DNA from: JACCZR01 sp035296565
GTDB taxonomy: Bacteria > Actinomycetota > Thermoleophilia > Solirubrobacterales > Thermoleophilaceae
Assembly (NCBI GenBank): GCA_035296565.1
Contig: DATHAQ010000029.1
Coordinates: 1-5,143 of the forward strand
Direction: 5' to 3'
Length of the DNA: 5,143 bases
Shown: piece by piece, positions 5,092-5,143 of the stretch
How the letters are laid out: each line of letters starts with the position of its first letter
Numbering within the stretch: the first letter of the stretch is position 1
Made by a program: the position numbers and the translations under genes
The notes under the pieces: generated by a model
Told to the model about the DNA's origin: nothing
What the model saw: only the letters and a program-made list of their open reading frames with translations
The model's database searches: none

Positions 5092-5143
5092 AGCTACCCT
5101 CGAATCTCGGTGCATAGGTTCGGGCGAAGCCGCATCGAATCGG

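Noticed and set aside
5029..5143. Open frame from ATG 5029 to the window end
   Set aside because: Too short, no suitable ribosome site, weaker GC at third positions and no recognisable sequence; it overlaps a possible -10 element.

Overview
The window reads as chromosomal DNA from a high-GC actinomycete. Every clear coding region has third codon positions dominated by G and C, and the genes are packed with 4-nt start/stop overlaps. Two genes begin where a TAnnnT-type -10 element would place the first transcribed base, as in the leaderless transcripts common in Actinomycetota. Protein recall fits a soil or environmental lineage, possibly Thermoleophilia; that lineage is a guess. No mobile element, CRISPR array, tRNA or rRNA was seen.

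Layout: (1) positions 1-215, minus strand: the N-terminal part of an HxlR-family winged-helix regulator that runs off the left edge. (2) 216-422: a divergent intergenic region holding a hairpin-forming inverted repeat. A near-perfect 18-bp direct repeat lies partly in it and overlaps the regulator's translation start. (3) 423-869, plus strand: a short DsbA/2-hydroxychromene-2-carboxylate-isomerase-like protein that keeps the first half of the fold but appears to lack the C-terminal thioredoxin part. (4) about 928-3322, plus strand: a tight three-gene operon of a polytopic membrane protein with a basic tail and two crotonase-fold proteins, joined by GTGA and ATGA overlaps. (5) 3332-4978, plus strand: a thiamine-diphosphate enzyme very close to mycobacterial IlvG, with its own likely leaderless promoter overlapping the stop codon of the second crotonase. 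(6) 4979-5143: a less GC-rich tail with a weak hairpin, a possible -10 element, a short dyad and no convincing gene.

How the genes may work together: the two crotonases and the IlvG-like enzyme suggest acyl-CoA or 2-oxo-acid/2-hydroxyacyl-CoA carbon-carbon chemistry. The first crotonase keeps both catalytic glutamates of classical enoyl-CoA hydratase; the second has Cys in place of one, so the two probably do different reactions. No acetolactate synthase small subunit is present in the window, so a role in branched-chain amino acid synthesis cannot be assumed. The HxlR regulator next to a thioredoxin-fold gene looks like a separate divergent unit. Most of the window is ordinary metabolism; the points worth following are the truncated thioredoxin-fold gene, the duplicated initiation-region repeat, the paired leaderless starts and the unequal crotonase pair.
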